This document shows, piece after piece, positions 1 through 8,815 of a stretch of 52,434 bases of DNA. The notes under the pieces are model-generated. The model ran no database searches. It saw only the letters and a program-made list of their open reading frames with translations, and was not told where the DNA came from. Within the stretch, counting starts at the first letter, position 1. Each line of letters begins with the position of its first letter. This stretch comes from Streptomyces sp. ISL-10. Its GTDB lineage: Bacteria; Actinomycetota; Actinomycetes; Streptomycetales; Streptomycetaceae. The stretch is taken from assembly GCF_018614575.1 (NCBI RefSeq), contig NZ_JAGGOJ010000015.1, positions 143,421 through 195,854 on the forward strand, read 5' to 3'. The translations under genes were made by a program, and so were the position numbers.

Positions 1-238
1 CCGGCGGACGGGGGACGCCTGCATGGACCGTGCCGACCCGGGGACTGGGGACGCCTGTATGAACCGTGCCGACCCGAGGACTGGGGACGACTCGGCGAAC
101 CGTGCCGCCCGGCGGACCGGGGACGCCTGCATGAACCGTGCCGACCCGAGGACCGGGGAGGCCTGCATGAACCGTGCCGACCCGAGGACTGGGGACGACT
201 CCGTGACGGGGCCCCGCGGAACGGGGGACGCCTCAGTG
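1..238. repeat. 36-bp tandem repeat array, at least six units
   Basis: Units begin at 23, 59, 95, 131, 167 and 203, exactly 36 bp apart, with a partial unit before 23 and a 33-bp variant after 203. Read on the plus strand each unit gives 12 residues close to MNRADPRTGDAC or MNRADPRTGDDS. The array lies just downstream of the kinase stop codon and runs off the left edge of the window. No ribosome binding site or recognisable domain supports a protein, so I call it a repeat. Since the period is a multiple of three, a repeat-containing peptide cannot be excluded. Confidence 0.75.
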
Positions 239-1255
239 AACCGCGCCGTCCCGCGGGCCGCGGAAGACCGGCCGTGCCCAGGCCGGCGGTCCGGGCGGCG
301 CGCCGGGCCCCTCGGCCGGTGACGGATCGCGCCCGACCACCGCCGTGGGCGTGCGCACGGGCGCACCGGCGCCCGCCGTCGCGGCCCGCAGGGCCGAGAC
401 GAACCGCCCACAGGAGTCGTAGCGGTCCTCCGGACGCTTCGCCAGCGCCGTGGCGAGCACGCGATCGACCGCCGGTGGCAGATCGGGGCGCTGCGGGGTC
501 AATGGCGGAGCGGGATCGTACTGGTGGGCCCACAGCAGCGCCATGTCGTCCTCACGGCGGAACGGCGGAGCACCGGCCAGCGTCTCGAAGACGACGCACG
601 CCAGGCTGTACACATCGCACCGCCCGTCCACCGGACGCCCCGAGATCTGCTCGGGCGCCACATAGTCCAGCGTGCCGACGAACTGACCGACCGTCGTGAA
701 CCCGGTCAGCGACAGCGACTTCTTCGTCAGACCGAAGTCGGTCAGGTAGACGTGCTCGGGATGCTCGCTGTCGGTGCCCTCCGCGACCAGGATGTTGCCG
801 GGCTTCACGTCCCGGTGCACCAGGTCGTGCGCGTGCGCCGCGTCGAGCGCGGACGCGACCTGCGCGGCGATCCGGCCCGCGGCGGCGGCCGGCAGCGGAC
901 CCTTGCGGTCCAGCAGGACCCGCAGGTCCTGGCCGGCGACGTACCGCATCGCGATGTAGAGCAGGCCGTCGGTCTCGCCGGCCTCGAAGACCGGCACGAT
1001 GTGCGGATGGTCGATGGAGGCCGCGACCTTCGACTCGTGGGTGAAGCGTTTGCGGAACGTGTCGTTGCGCGCCAGCTCGGGGGCCAGCAGCTTCAGGGCG
1101 ACGGTGCGGTCCAGGCGCAGGTCCCGCGCCCGGTAGACGACCGCCATCCCGCCCCGGCCGATCTCGCGCTCCACCAGATAGCCCGCGACCTGCCTGCCGA
1201 CCAGCTCGGACTGCCTGCCGACGGGCAGGGACCAGCCGGACGAGGCCGCCGGCAT
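233..1255 (-). CDS. Soluble Ser/Thr protein kinase (PKN2/Hanks type)
   Basis: 340 aa. A full Hanks kinase domain spans about residues 22-290: glycine loop GRGGMAVV at 33-40, VALK lysine at 55, HRDVKPGN at 147-154, DFG at 173-175 and APE at 200-202. The last 60 residues are Pro/Ala-rich and there is no transmembrane segment or PASTA repeat, so the enzyme is cytosolic or held by partners. Its ATG overlaps the stop of the upstream gene (ATGA at 1255), so it is translationally coupled and is the last gene of an operon with an FHA-containing ABC transporter. By family knowledge FHA domains bind phosphothreonine, so the transporter two genes upstream is the likely substrate, as in the mycobacterial PknF/Rv1747 pair. 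That pairing is inference. Confidence 0.93.
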   Translation of the reverse strand: MPAASSGWSLPVGRQSELVGRQVAGYLVEREIGRGGMAVVYRARDLRLDRTVALKLLAPELARNDTFRKRFTHESKVAASIDHPHIVPVFEAGETDGLLYIAMRYVAGQDLRVLLDRKGPLPAAAAGRIAAQVASALDAAHAHDLVHRDVKPGNILVAEGTDSEHPEHVYLTDFGLTKKSLSLTGFTTVGQFVGTLDYVAPEQISGRPVDGRCDVYSLACVVFETLAGAPPFRREDDMALLWAHQYDPAPPLTPQRPDLPPAVDRVLATALAKRPEDRYDSCGRFVSALRAATAGAGAPVRTPTAVVGRDPSPAEGPGAPPGPPAWARPVFRGPRDGAVH

Positions 1256-2055
1256 CAGCCGTCACCACCGCGTGCGGGCGGACGCCCCGGCCCCTGGGCG
1301 AAACGGGTCGCGTCCGGGTGCTCCGCATCCGGGTCGCGGTAGGGGGCGAGCGGGGCCGGGTCGACGAGCTCGGTCTCCCCGGATCCCGTCGGCCGGGGGG
1401 CGGGGCCGTCGAGTGGGCCGGAGGGGCGGGCGGGGTCGACGAGCCAGGTGCTGTCCGGGGCCGGTGCCCGCCCGGCCCCGTCGTCGGCGCCGGAGTCCGG
1501 CACCACCTGCGTCGGGTCGGGACGGCGCGCGGGAGGCGGCTGGTCCGGCGTGTCCGTAGAGGCCGCCGGCTCGCTCGTCGCCGCCAGCGTGGTCAGCCGG
1601 GTCCCGTCGCAGAAGACCCAGCGCTCGTGCTCGGCGTCGTACAGCCACATCGCTTCGCCGTCGACGACGAGACCCACCCGCAGCCCCTGAGTACGGCGGC
1701 GGAAGTCCTCACCGTCCGAGTGGCCGCCCACCAGGTCCTCGGCCGCGCGCCGGTAGCGCCCCAGCGAGTCCTCCACCCGCGCCAGCAGGGGACGTGGATC
1801 GGCGGTCCGTGCCATCGGCTGTCCGGCCGCCGGCGGGTCCTGCGGCACGGAGACGAGGAGGCGGCCGTCCACCCAGGCCGACCAGCCGTTGACGCACAGG
1901 ATGCGCGACCAGTCACCGCGGCGTTCCAGCAGTTGGACGGGCAGCAGCGGATCCAGCGGCTCGGTGGGCCGGGACGTGTCCGGGCCCTCCCACGCCGGCA
2001 TGCCGGACCGTGGAACGACATGTGTGGGGGTGAAGTCCCGGTTGGACATGGTCAT
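1255..2055 (-). CDS. Unknown protein between FHA-ABC transporter and kinase; possible SH3-like domain
   Basis: 266 aa. The N-terminal third (about 30-75) reads like a small beta barrel, with LPVQLLERRGDWSRILCVNG and then WSAWVDGRLL, which fits an SH3-type fold. A second patch around 120-160 has the pattern VVDGEAMWLYDAEHERWVFC. The C-terminal 100 residues are Pro/Asp-rich and probably disordered, with several TQVV- and TELVD-like patches that could be phosphoacceptor sites. The ATG at 2055 has GGAAG in front and lies 4 bp after the transporter stop. The stop overlaps the kinase start. Its position suggests an adaptor between transporter and kinase, but no function is known. Confidence 0.75.
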   Translation of the reverse strand: MTMSNRDFTPTHVVPRSGMPAWEGPDTSRPTEPLDPLLPVQLLERRGDWSRILCVNGWSAWVDGRLLVSVPQDPPAAGQPMARTADPRPLLARVEDSLGRYRRAAEDLVGGHSDGEDFRRRTQGLRVGLVVDGEAMWLYDAEHERWVFCDGTRLTTLAATSEPAASTDTPDQPPPARRPDPTQVVPDSGADDGAGRAPAPDSTWLVDPARPSGPLDGPAPRPTGSGETELVDPAPLAPYRDPDAEHPDATRFAQGPGRPPARGGDG

Positions 2056-2059
2056 CGGC

Positions 2060-4402
2060 CTACTTCCGCATGATCGCGGGCTCGTGCCGGCGCAGCAGCC
2101 GCATCACCGCGAATCCGAAGAGGACGGACAGCACCACCAGCATGCCCATGTCGAGCAGCCACACCCCGGCCGCGTGCTCGAACAGCGGATCTCCCGTCAG
2201 CTTCCCCGGCACGATCCGGCCCAGATCGATCGTGCCCGCCATCGCGCCGAGCGCCCACCGCGAGGGCACCAGCCACGCCAGCTGCTCGATCACCGCCACA
2301 CCGTCCAGCTTCAGCAGCGCACCGCAGAACACCACCTGGACGATGGCGAGGAGCACCAGGAGGGGCATGGTGACCTCCTCCTTGCGCACCAGGGCGGAGA
2401 CCAGCAGACCGAGCATCATCGCCGTGAACGACAACAGCGCCACGGCCAGGGTCATCTCCACCAGCGGCGGCAGCAGGACGCCCTCGCCGCCGGGCGCGCC
2501 GAGATCGACACCGGCCAGCCCGACGAGGGTCAGCGCCACGGCCTGCAACACCGTCACCGTGCCGAGCACCACCACCTTCGACATCAGGTACGCCGATCTG
2601 GACAGCCCGACCGCGCGCTCCCGCTGGTAGATCACCCGTTCCTTCACCAGCTCGCGCACCGCGTTGGCCGCACCGGTCAGCACCCCGCCCACACAGAGGA
2701 TGAGCAGCGCGTTCATCGCGGTCTCCCGGTCGAGCCGGCTGCCCGCGAGGGCCCTGGTCATCGCGCCCATCACGAACGGCAGCGCGATCATGATGGCCAG
2801 GAACGTCCGGTCGGCGCTCAGCGCAGCCGTGTACCGCCGCACCAGCGTCCGCAGCTGCGCCCCCCAGCTCTGCGCCTTCGGCGGCGGAGCGACGGGACCG
2901 CCCGGTGCAATGCCGCGCTCCCGCCTGGGCTGCCGGGTGGCGCCCGCGATGTACTGCTGGTGGAACGGTGAATGCCGGTACGTTGCGGCCCAGTCGCGGT
3001 CCCTGTCGTTCTCGAACGCCTCGAACGCCGCCGGCCATTGGTCGAACCCGAAGAAGGCCAGCGCGTCGTCCGGCGGCCCGTAGTAGGCGATCCGCCCGCC
3101 GGGCGCCAGGACCAGCAGCCGGTCGCAGACGTCCAGGCTCAGCACGCTGTGGGTCACCACCACGACCGTGCGGCCGTCGTCGGCGAGGCCGCGGAGCATG
3201 TGCATCACGGACCGGTCCATGCCTGGATCGAGCCCTGAGGTCGGCTCGTCGAGGAAGAGCAGCGACGGCTTCGTCAGCAGCTCGAGCGCCACACTGACCC
3301 GCTTGCGCTGACCGCCGGACAGGCTGTGGATGGGCTGGTCCGCCCGCTCCTCCAGGCCCAGTTCGCGCAGGACCTCCGCCACCCGCTCCTGCCGCTCGGC
3401 GCGCGCCGTGTCCTGCGGGAAACGCAGTTCGGCGGCGTACGTCAGGGCGCGGCGCACCGTCAGCTGCGCGTGCAGGATGTCGTCCTGGGGCACCAGCCCG
3501 ATGCGGCGGCGCAGCTCGGCGTAGTCGCGGTAGAGGTCGCGGCCGTCGTACAGGACCGTGCCCTCGTCGGCGGGGCGCAGCCCGGTCAGGGCGTTCAGCA
3601 GTGTGGACTTGCCCGCGCCGCTGGGGCCGACGACGGCCAGCAGGCACTTCTCACCCACCGGGAAGGAGACGTGGTCGAGGAGCGTCTTGCGGCCCTGGTC
3701 CACCGAGACGGCGAGATCCTGTACGTCGAGCGAGACCTCACCGGTGTCGACGAACTCCTGCAACTGGTCGCCCACCAGGCAGAACGCGGAGTGCCCGATG
3801 CCCATGATGTCACCGGGCAGCATCCGTGCCCGCTCGATCGGGCGGCCGTTGAGATACGTGCCGTTGTGGCTGCCGAGGTCGGCGATCTCGTACGTGCCGT
3901 CCGGAAGGGAGCGCAGCTCGGCGTGCCTGCGCGAGACGATCAGGTCGTCGACGACCAGGTCGTTGTCCGGGGCGCGGCCGATGCGCAGCACGCGGGCGGG
4001 CAGGGGCCGCACGCTGGTGGGGGCGCGGAACGCGCCGGTGGCGGACGGCATGGAGACGGCGGACGGCTGGGCAGGCTCGAAGGCACGGCCCACGAGCACG
4101 GCCCGGGGCCCGTCCGAGGGACTTCCGAAGCGGATCTCGCTGCCCGGTCCGACACCCCACTCGCGGATGCGATGGCCCTCGGTGTAGGTGCCGTTGGTGC
4201 TGTCCTCGTCCTGCACGGTCCAGTGATCGGCCACGGCCCGCAGCACCGCGTGGTGCCAGGACACCCGTGCGTCGTCGATGACGATGTCGCTCTCGGGGTC
4301 GCGCCCGACGTGGTAGTCCCGGCTCGGACTCATGACCGTCGAGCCGGTGTCGGTCTCGACGACGAGTTCGGGTGCGGTCGCCGTCACAGGCCGCTCTGCC
4401 AT
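2060..4402 (-). CDS. ABC transporter with two N-terminal FHA domains (Rv1747-like)
   Basis: 780 aa from the ATG at 4402. An upstream extension is possible but low-complexity, and the first FHA domain starts just after this ATG. Two FHA domains are visible, at about 30-100 (GRDPESDIVIDD, DSTNGTY) and 140-205 (GRAPDNDLVVDD, SRRHAEL, GSHNGTYLNG). An ABCG-type ATPase follows at about 225-460, with Walker A GPSGAGKST (259-267), signature LSGGQRKRV (361-369) and Walker B LLFLDEPTSGLD. The C-terminal ~300 residues form an ABC-2 membrane domain with about six hydrophobic segments. The order FHA-FHA-ABC-TM matches M. tuberculosis Rv1747, which the kinase PknF regulates by phosphorylation. A kinase lies in this operon too. 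The substrate is unknown; export of a lipid or cell-envelope precursor is a guess. Confidence 0.93.
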   Translation of the reverse strand: MAERPVTATAPELVVETDTGSTVMSPSRDYHVGRDPESDIVIDDARVSWHHAVLRAVADHWTVQDEDSTNGTYTEGHRIREWGVGPGSEIRFGSPSDGPRAVLVGRAFEPAQPSAVSMPSATGAFRAPTSVRPLPARVLRIGRAPDNDLVVDDLIVSRRHAELRSLPDGTYEIADLGSHNGTYLNGRPIERARMLPGDIMGIGHSAFCLVGDQLQEFVDTGEVSLDVQDLAVSVDQGRKTLLDHVSFPVGEKCLLAVVGPSGAGKSTLLNALTGLRPADEGTVLYDGRDLYRDYAELRRRIGLVPQDDILHAQLTVRRALTYAAELRFPQDTARAERQERVAEVLRELGLEERADQPIHSLSGGQRKRVSVALELLTKPSLLFLDEPTSGLDPGMDRSVMHMLRGLADDGRTVVVVTHSVLSLDVCDRLLVLAPGGRIAYYGPPDDALAFFGFDQWPAAFEAFENDRDRDWAATYRHSPFHQQYIAGATRQPRRERGIAPGGPVAPPPKAQSWGAQLRTLVRRYTAALSADRTFLAIMIALPFVMGAMTRALAGSRLDRETAMNALLILCVGGVLTGAANAVRELVKERVIYQRERAVGLSRSAYLMSKVVVLGTVTVLQAVALTLVGLAGVDLGAPGGEGVLLPPLVEMTLAVALLSFTAMMLGLLVSALVRKEEVTMPLLVLLAIVQVVFCGALLKLDGVAVIEQLAWLVPSRWALGAMAGTIDLGRIVPGKLTGDPLFEHAAGVWLLDMGMLVVLSVLFGFAVMRLLRRHEPAIMRK

Positions 4403-4722
4403 GTCCCGAATTCTAGCGATGTGCCCCGTGTGTCGCCCGATCGGAGTCAGTGGAGTGAGCGGGGGCGGGCGCGGTGGGGGAGCAGGTGTGGGCGGGTCCC
4501 GCAAGCGGTTCCGCCGCACTCCACCCCCGGTCGGCGCAGTCCTGTGACCGAAGGACGCAGGCCGCGGGGCGGCCTTGCGCCGAGCGGGCGTCCGCCGCGC
4601 GTGTTGCGGGGTGGGCGGGGGCCGGTGCACTCTGATGGTGACCCAGAAGCGACAAGGGCTCACTCTTCGTACTCGGGGGCCATCCTGCGAATGAAGGGCC
4701 GTCGCGGTGAGGAGCCACGGTC
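4403..4722. other. Divergent intergenic region, no gene seen
   Basis: 320 bp between the divergent FHA-ABC operon and the RsbW-like gene. It must hold both promoters. A GAGGAG ribosome binding site lies about 10 bp before the ATG at 4723. I see no clear operator or conserved RNA. Confidence 0.4.
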
Positions 4723-5232
4723 ATGAATGTTCCGGTTGCCTGTCACTGCAGAGTCGAAGTGCCGGCATCATCAGAGCGCATTCCCCAGATCCGGCGCATT
4801 CTCGCGGCGCATCTGCGGTACTGGAGCCTTGAGCACCATGTGAATTCCGTCTGCGCCGCCGTCGACGAACTCGTCGACAACGTCGTCCAGCACGTCAGCG
4901 GCGACAAGACGTGTGTGGTCGAACTGCGCTGGACCGGTCGCAGGCTGATCGCGTCCGTCTCCGACCGGGACGGGCATCTGCCGCCGGTGCGCACTTCCTC
5001 CCCGTCCCGGGGAGGTCTCGCGAAGGTCGCGAAGCTCAGCGACAGCTGGGGCACCTGCGGCACGGACGAGGGCAAGGTCATCTGGTTCAGCAGGCGGGTC
5101 AAGGAGGCCGAGCGGATCCTGACCGGCTCCCGTGCCCCGAGGCGGCCGGTCGTCGAGGTCAGGCCGCTTCCGCTGAACCTGCCCGCCCACCGGTCCGACG
5201 CGCCTGTCCTCGAAGTGGAGGCCGTGCGGTGA
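4723..5232 (+). CDS. RsbW/SpoIIAB-like ATP-binding protein (HATPase_c_2)
   Basis: 169 aa. It shows a compact GHKL ATPase without a histidine-kinase DHp domain: N box AAVDELVDNVVQHV at about 46-59, G1 box SDRDGHLP at about 84-91, and a Gly-rich lid SRGGLAKVAKLSDSWG around 95-112. Streptomycetes carry dozens of such short proteins. They act as anti-sigma factors or kinases of STAS anti-anti-sigma proteins, or have unknown targets. No sigma factor or STAS partner lies beside it here. The ATG at 4723 follows GAGGAG at good distance. It stands alone, convergent with the next gene across a strong terminator. Confidence 0.85.
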   Translation: MNVPVACHCRVEVPASSERIPQIRRILAAHLRYWSLEHHVNSVCAAVDELVDNVVQHVSGDKTCVVELRWTGRRLIASVSDRDGHLPPVRTSSPSRGGLAKVAKLSDSWGTCGTDEGKVIWFSRRVKEAERILTGSRAPRRPVVEVRPLPLNLPAHRSDAPVLEVEAVR

Positions 5233-5399
5233 GGTGTCCACCGGTCCATGCGGCCGCGCGTGTGCTCGTCACCCGATGGCCGGGCCCGGCACCGGGACGC
5301 TGAAAACTCATCACGTCCGCCCCTCGCGACCCGTGCACGCTCATCCTTGGGATGTCCCCGTCCGGGGAGATTCGTCCGGGACCTGTCGCCAACCGGTGC

Positions 5400-5432
5400 G
5401 GCCGGTCCCGAGCCCCGTACTCGGGACCGGCC
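5400..5432. terminator. Bidirectional hairpin terminator
   Basis: A perfect 13-bp stem has left arm GGCCGGTCCCGAG at 5400-5412, loop of seven bases and right arm CTCGGGACCGGCC at 5420-5432. It sits between two convergent genes ending at 5232 and 5458, so it can serve both. No U-tract is present, as is usual in Streptomyces. Confidence 0.8.
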
Positions 5433-5457
5433 GCAGGGTGCGGTGGCGGTCGCGTCG

Positions 5458-5742
5458 TCAGGCGGCGCTTCTGTCCTGTCGGCCGGCCGTGTGCAAGGAC
5501 GCCACCAGGCCGAAGAAGCCGGCCTCGTTGCCCGCCAGTCCGACCGCGCTCAGCGCCTGGTCCGCCTCCGCCATCGGCGCGGACAGCAGCGGAAGGGCGG
5601 CCGGGGCCCGTTGGGGATCGGCGAGCACGGCTCTGGTGGTCTGCAGAAGCCGTACGTACGCCCGCGCGGCGGCGAGCTCCAGATCGTTCATCTCGCGGTT
5701 CCCCTCGTGAAGGTGTCGTACCGTCAGCATCTCGTGCGGCAC
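5458..5742 (-). CDS. Small unknown alpha-helical protein
   Basis: 94 aa from the GTG at 5742, chosen because AAGGGGA lies 6-7 bp upstream. A TTG at 5748 and ATGs at 5730 and 5691 are alternatives. The sequence is Ala/Leu-rich with helical patches (LELAAARAYVRLLQTTRAVL) and no signal peptide, membrane segment or cysteine. I do not recognise the family. It is convergent with the RsbW-like gene and shares its terminator. Confidence 0.55.
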   Translation of the reverse strand: MPHEMLTVRHLHEGNREMNDLELAAARAYVRLLQTTRAVLADPQRAPAALPLLSAPMAEADQALSAVGLAGNEAGFFGLVASLHTAGRQDRSAA

Positions 5743-6194
5743 TGACAATCCCCTTGCGGCATGTTCCCCCGGGGGTACGCGGGAACGGCCGGCGGTCCGC
5801 CCCGGAGGCGGGCCGCCGGCCCGGATGACGTGCTGAACCGCCGTCCGGCGACTGGTATGAGAAGACGCTCACTCCGTAGGCGCTCAGGGCTTCGGTGACG
5901 GGCTGGAAGAAGGGGGTCCGTCCGACGAGCAGTTGCCGCTGCCGCCGGAGTCAGGCCGAGCGCGGTGCTGTCGGAGAACTTCGCGGCGGCGCCGTCGCCC
6001 GCGGTCGCACACACCGGCCCGCCGTGCCGCCTGTCCCGGGCCCCTGCGCCGCCCTCGCCGGCCGCCGTGCGGGCTGCCGCCGCGCCGCCCGGCCGCGCGG
6101 ACGGCGGCTCCGGGCGGCTTCCTTATGCCGCGATCACTCCCGTTCGCCCAGCGCGCCCCGGTGTCAGGATCACGTCCGGTCGTACGGTGACCTC
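5743..6194. other. Intergenic region, possible degraded gene fragment
   Basis: 452 bp without a convincing gene. On the minus strand around 5850-5925 one frame reads TPFFQPVTEALSAYGVSVFS, which looks like real coding sequence. It has no start codon and an in-frame stop a short way upstream, while a second open stretch (KFSDSTALGLTP) continues in another frame. This could be a decayed gene; confidence is low. The rest should contain the promoters of the flanking divergent genes. Confidence 0.3.
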
Positions 6195-6863
6195 ATGTGC
6201 TGGAGCGCCACGGCCGACCTCACGGCCGGTGCCGGGATCGCCGCCGTCGGGGCCGCCTGCGTCGTCACGACCGTGCGCCGGGGCCGCCCGCGCGATCTGC
6301 CGCTCGCCGCACTGCCGTTGCTGCTCGGCGCCCATCAGGTCGTCGAGGCGGTCCTGTGGACCGGGGGTGGTGGCGCGGGAGCCGCCACCACCGCCTGGGC
6401 CGTCATCGCCCTGCCGGTGCTCGCGCTCTGGGTCCCGCTCGGCGTCCTCGTCGCCGCACCCGCGCATGCCCGCGTCCGGTCGGCCGTCCCGGCGGTCGCG
6501 GGCGTGGCCACTTCGGCGGCGCTCGCGCACGTCCTGGCCACCCGGTCGGTGACCGCGGACATCCGCGGCCACACCGTCGGCTACGCCATCGGCCTGCCGC
6601 ACCCCGCCTGGCTGTTGACCGGCTACCTCCTCGCCACCGTCGGCTCGCTGCTCCTCGCCACGGACCGGGCACTGCGGCTGCTCGGCGTCCTCACCGGACT
6701 CGGGGCCGTTGCGTGTGTGCTGCTGTGGCGGACGGCGTTCGTGTCGACCTGGTGCGCGGCGGCGGCCGTCGCCTCCGTCGCACTGCTCGGCTGGACCCTG
6801 CGCCCCGCCGCGCCTGGGACGCCGGCCGATCAGCGGCGCGCCGGCGTGGACGCCGTGTCCTGA
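6195..6863 (+). CDS. DUF6629-family integral membrane protein
   Basis: 222 aa from the ATG at 6195, where the protein begins MCWSATADLTAGAGIA, the conserved opening of this streptomycete family. An upstream in-frame start gives only low-complexity sequence. About seven hydrophobic segments alternate with short loops, for example DLPLAALPLLLGAHQVVEAV, the stretch around WAVIALPVLALWVPLGVLV, and YLLATVGSLLLA. The loop HPAWLLTGYL and a Trp/Cys near residue 195 are further polar marks. Function is unknown; the family is annotated only as membrane proteins. It appears monocistronic and is followed by a long repeat-rich non-coding tract. Confidence 0.8.
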   Translation: MCWSATADLTAGAGIAAVGAACVVTTVRRGRPRDLPLAALPLLLGAHQVVEAVLWTGGGGAGAATTAWAVIALPVLALWVPLGVLVAAPAHARVRSAVPAVAGVATSAALAHVLATRSVTADIRGHTVGYAIGLPHPAWLLTGYLLATVGSLLLATDRALRLLGVLTGLGAVACVLLWRTAFVSTWCAAAAVASVALLGWTLRPAAPGTPADQRRAGVDAVS

Positions 6864-7450
6864 CGGCCGTGCCGCCCCGCCGGCCCGATGAGTCTTCCGC
6901 GGGTGCGGACCTCAGCCGCGCGCCGGCGCGGACGCGTCTCTTGACGGGCGCGCCCGGCCGTGAGCGTCACGTCGCACGCGACCGCGTTGCCCTCCGCGCC
7001 TACCGGGCAGTTGTACGCACGCGGCGCGTGCCGCAGCCGTGCCCGCCGGCAGATGGCTCCTCTCGGGCGGTGCCGGAAAGGCGTACGCCGCCTCTCCATC
7101 CGCCGCCGTCCGACCGCGCCCGGCCGCCCGCCCCGTCGATCAGCGCGACGCGGGCGTACGGCACTGCGCGCCCTCGGCGCCCCGCACGCGGCCACGGAAA
7201 GCCGGTCGGCATCCAGCCGGCGGCCTCCTGAGGGCCGGCCGCCGTCCCGTACGTCCGGTCGGCCTCCTCGCGGGACGGCAGGAACTCCGAGCGGCTTCGG
7301 ACCGGGCCCGGTCCTCGCGGCCACCCCATTCGCCGCCTGTCGCCGGGCTGCGTCGTGGTCGCCTGCGAGCCCTGCCCGGCCGACGGCCGCGAACCGACGC
7401 AGGAGCAGCGCCAAGAGGTGGCCGCACCGGCCCGCGCAGCCGGGCCGATG

Positions 7451-7675
7451 CCCGCACGCCGGCAGACTGCCCGTGGCTGCGCCCCGGGCCGTGGCGCACC
7501 GCCGCGCTCCGGCGATCCGACCGTGCCCCGGCCTCCGCACGCCGGCCGTGGCAGACCGCCCGCGGGCCGGCCGTGGGACATCGCCTTTGCGATCCGCCCG
7601 CGCCCCGGCCCCCGCACGCCGGCAGACTGCCCGTGGCTGCGCCCCGGGCCGTGGCGCACCGCCGCGCTCCGGCGA
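7451..7675. repeat. Exact 65-bp direct repeat, copies 160 bp apart
   Basis: The block at 7451-7515 recurs without mismatch at 7611-7675. It starts CCCGCACGCCGGCAGACTGC and ends GCGCTCCGGCGA. The spacing of 160 bp is close to, but not the same as, the 163-bp period downstream. Confidence 0.85.
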
Positions 7676-7710
7676 ACCGCCCCCGCACGCCGGCCGTGGC
7701 AGACCGCCCC

Positions 7711-8036
7711 GGGCCGCGTCCCGGGGAACCGCCCGTGCCCGGGCCCCGGCACTCGGCCGTGGCAGACTGCCCGCGGCTGCCCTGGCGATCCGACCGCGGG
7801 ACATCGCCGCGCCCCGGCGAACCGCCCGCGCCCCGGCCCCCGCACGCCGGCAAACCGCCCGTGGCTGCGCCCCGGGCCGCGTCCCGGGGAACCGCCCGTG
7901 CCCGGGCCCCGGCACTCGGCCGTGGCAGACTGCCCGCGGCTGCCCTGGCGATCCGACCGCGGGACATCGCCGCGCCCCGGCGAACCGCCCGCGCCCCGGG
8001 CCCCGCACGCCGGCAAACCGCCCGTGGCTGCGCCCC
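7711..8036. repeat. 163-bp tandem duplication with one mismatch
   Basis: Unit 1 is 7711-7873 and unit 2 is 7874-8036. Both begin GGGCCGCGTCCCGGGG and end GGCTGCGCCCC. I find a single substitution (CGGCCCCC versus CGGGCCCC). 163 is not a multiple of three, so the duplication would break any reading frame, which argues against coding. Confidence 0.9.
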
Positions 8037-8381
8037 GGCCGTGGCAGACCGCCCGGGGCCGTGTTCCGGCGATCCGTCCGCGCCCGGACACTCCCCCGCC
8101 CGGACACTGCCCGCACCCGGCACACCCTCCCCGGGCCCCCCACGCCGCCCGCGGCCGCGTCCGGGCGAACCGCCCGACTCCCGCACCCCCGCGCTCCGCC
8201 CGGCGCATCGTCGTCGTCACCCTGGGTACCCGGATAGCCCCGGCAGGGCGTCCGCCCACGCCCGGACCCGGTCCGCTCGCACCGCCGCTGTCGGGGAGCG
8301 AGGCTTGAGGGGGCGGGAGTGCGCGCCGGCCGGCGTGGACGGGCGGGCGTCACGGGACAGGAACGGAAGGCGGGAATCACG

Positions 8382-8759
8382 GTGAACACTGCACAGGAGC
8401 ACACGGAGTCGGTCGTCGTCACGCTCACCGGTTGCTCCAGCGAGGACGCGGACGCCGTCTTCCGCGCCCTCGGCCGCGCGTACCCCTCGGACCGCGACGA
8501 GACCGAGGTGCCCCGGCACGTCTCCGAAGGCCACGCGACGGTGTGGACCACCACATTCGACGTGTCCCACCCCCGCGGCAAGGCCGAGCCGGTACGGCTC
8601 GCGGCACCCGTGACGGTCGAGATGCAGGGTGGCTACTGGGCGGTGGACCGCATGAAGGAGATGCTCGCGACCAGCTTCGACGTCGAGGAGGAGGGCATGG
8701 CGGCCGGCGACCAGGAGAAGGACGTGCAGCTGCGGCTGACCAGCGGCATCCATCAGTGA
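8382..8759 (+). CDS. Conserved small protein of unknown function
   Basis: 125 aa from the GTG at 8382, preceded by GGAAGGCGGGA. Earlier in-frame starts lack a ribosome binding site. The protein is acidic with alternating strands and helices, starting VNTAQEHTESVVVTLTGCSS and carrying a central Asp/Thr-rich patch (HATVWTTTFDVSHPRGK). It has no membrane segment or catalytic signature that I can identify. Similar short proteins occur in other Streptomyces to my knowledge, always uncharacterised. It ends 56 bp before the aldehyde dehydrogenase, so co-transcription is likely, although the dehydrogenase has its own AGGAGG site. Confidence 0.7.
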   Translation: MNTAQEHTESVVVTLTGCSSEDADAVFRALGRAYPSDRDETEVPRHVSEGHATVWTTTFDVSHPRGKAEPVRLAAPVTVEMQGGYWAVDRMKEMLATSFDVEEEGMAAGDQEKDVQLRLTSGIHQ

Positions 8760-8815
8760 CCGGTCCGGCGGACCGGGCCCGGGACACACAGCACACCAGC
8801 CCAGGAGGACCGTCC

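Larger units (their letters stand above)
6864..8381. other. 1.5-kb non-coding, repeat-rich tract
   Basis: All six frames are largely open here, but only because the DNA is extremely GC-rich. None of the translations resembles a protein, and all are Arg/Pro/Gly/Ala low complexity. From about 7440 to 8200 the tract is built of shuffled copies of short modules such as GGCAGACTGCCCG, GGCGAACCGCCCG and GTGGCTGCGCCCC, including two long exact or near-exact repeats listed separately. I see no RNA gene or mobile element. Confidence 0.6.

Noticed and set aside
8319..8381. Upstream extension of the 125-aa gene from a GTG at 8319
   Set aside because: The added 21 residues are Arg/Gly low complexity and lack a ribosome binding site, while GGAAGG precedes the GTG at 8382.
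6830..8581. Long open frames on both strands through the repeat tract
   Set aside because: They exist in all frames because stops are rare in this GC content; the 163-bp duplication shifts frame and no translation resembles a protein.
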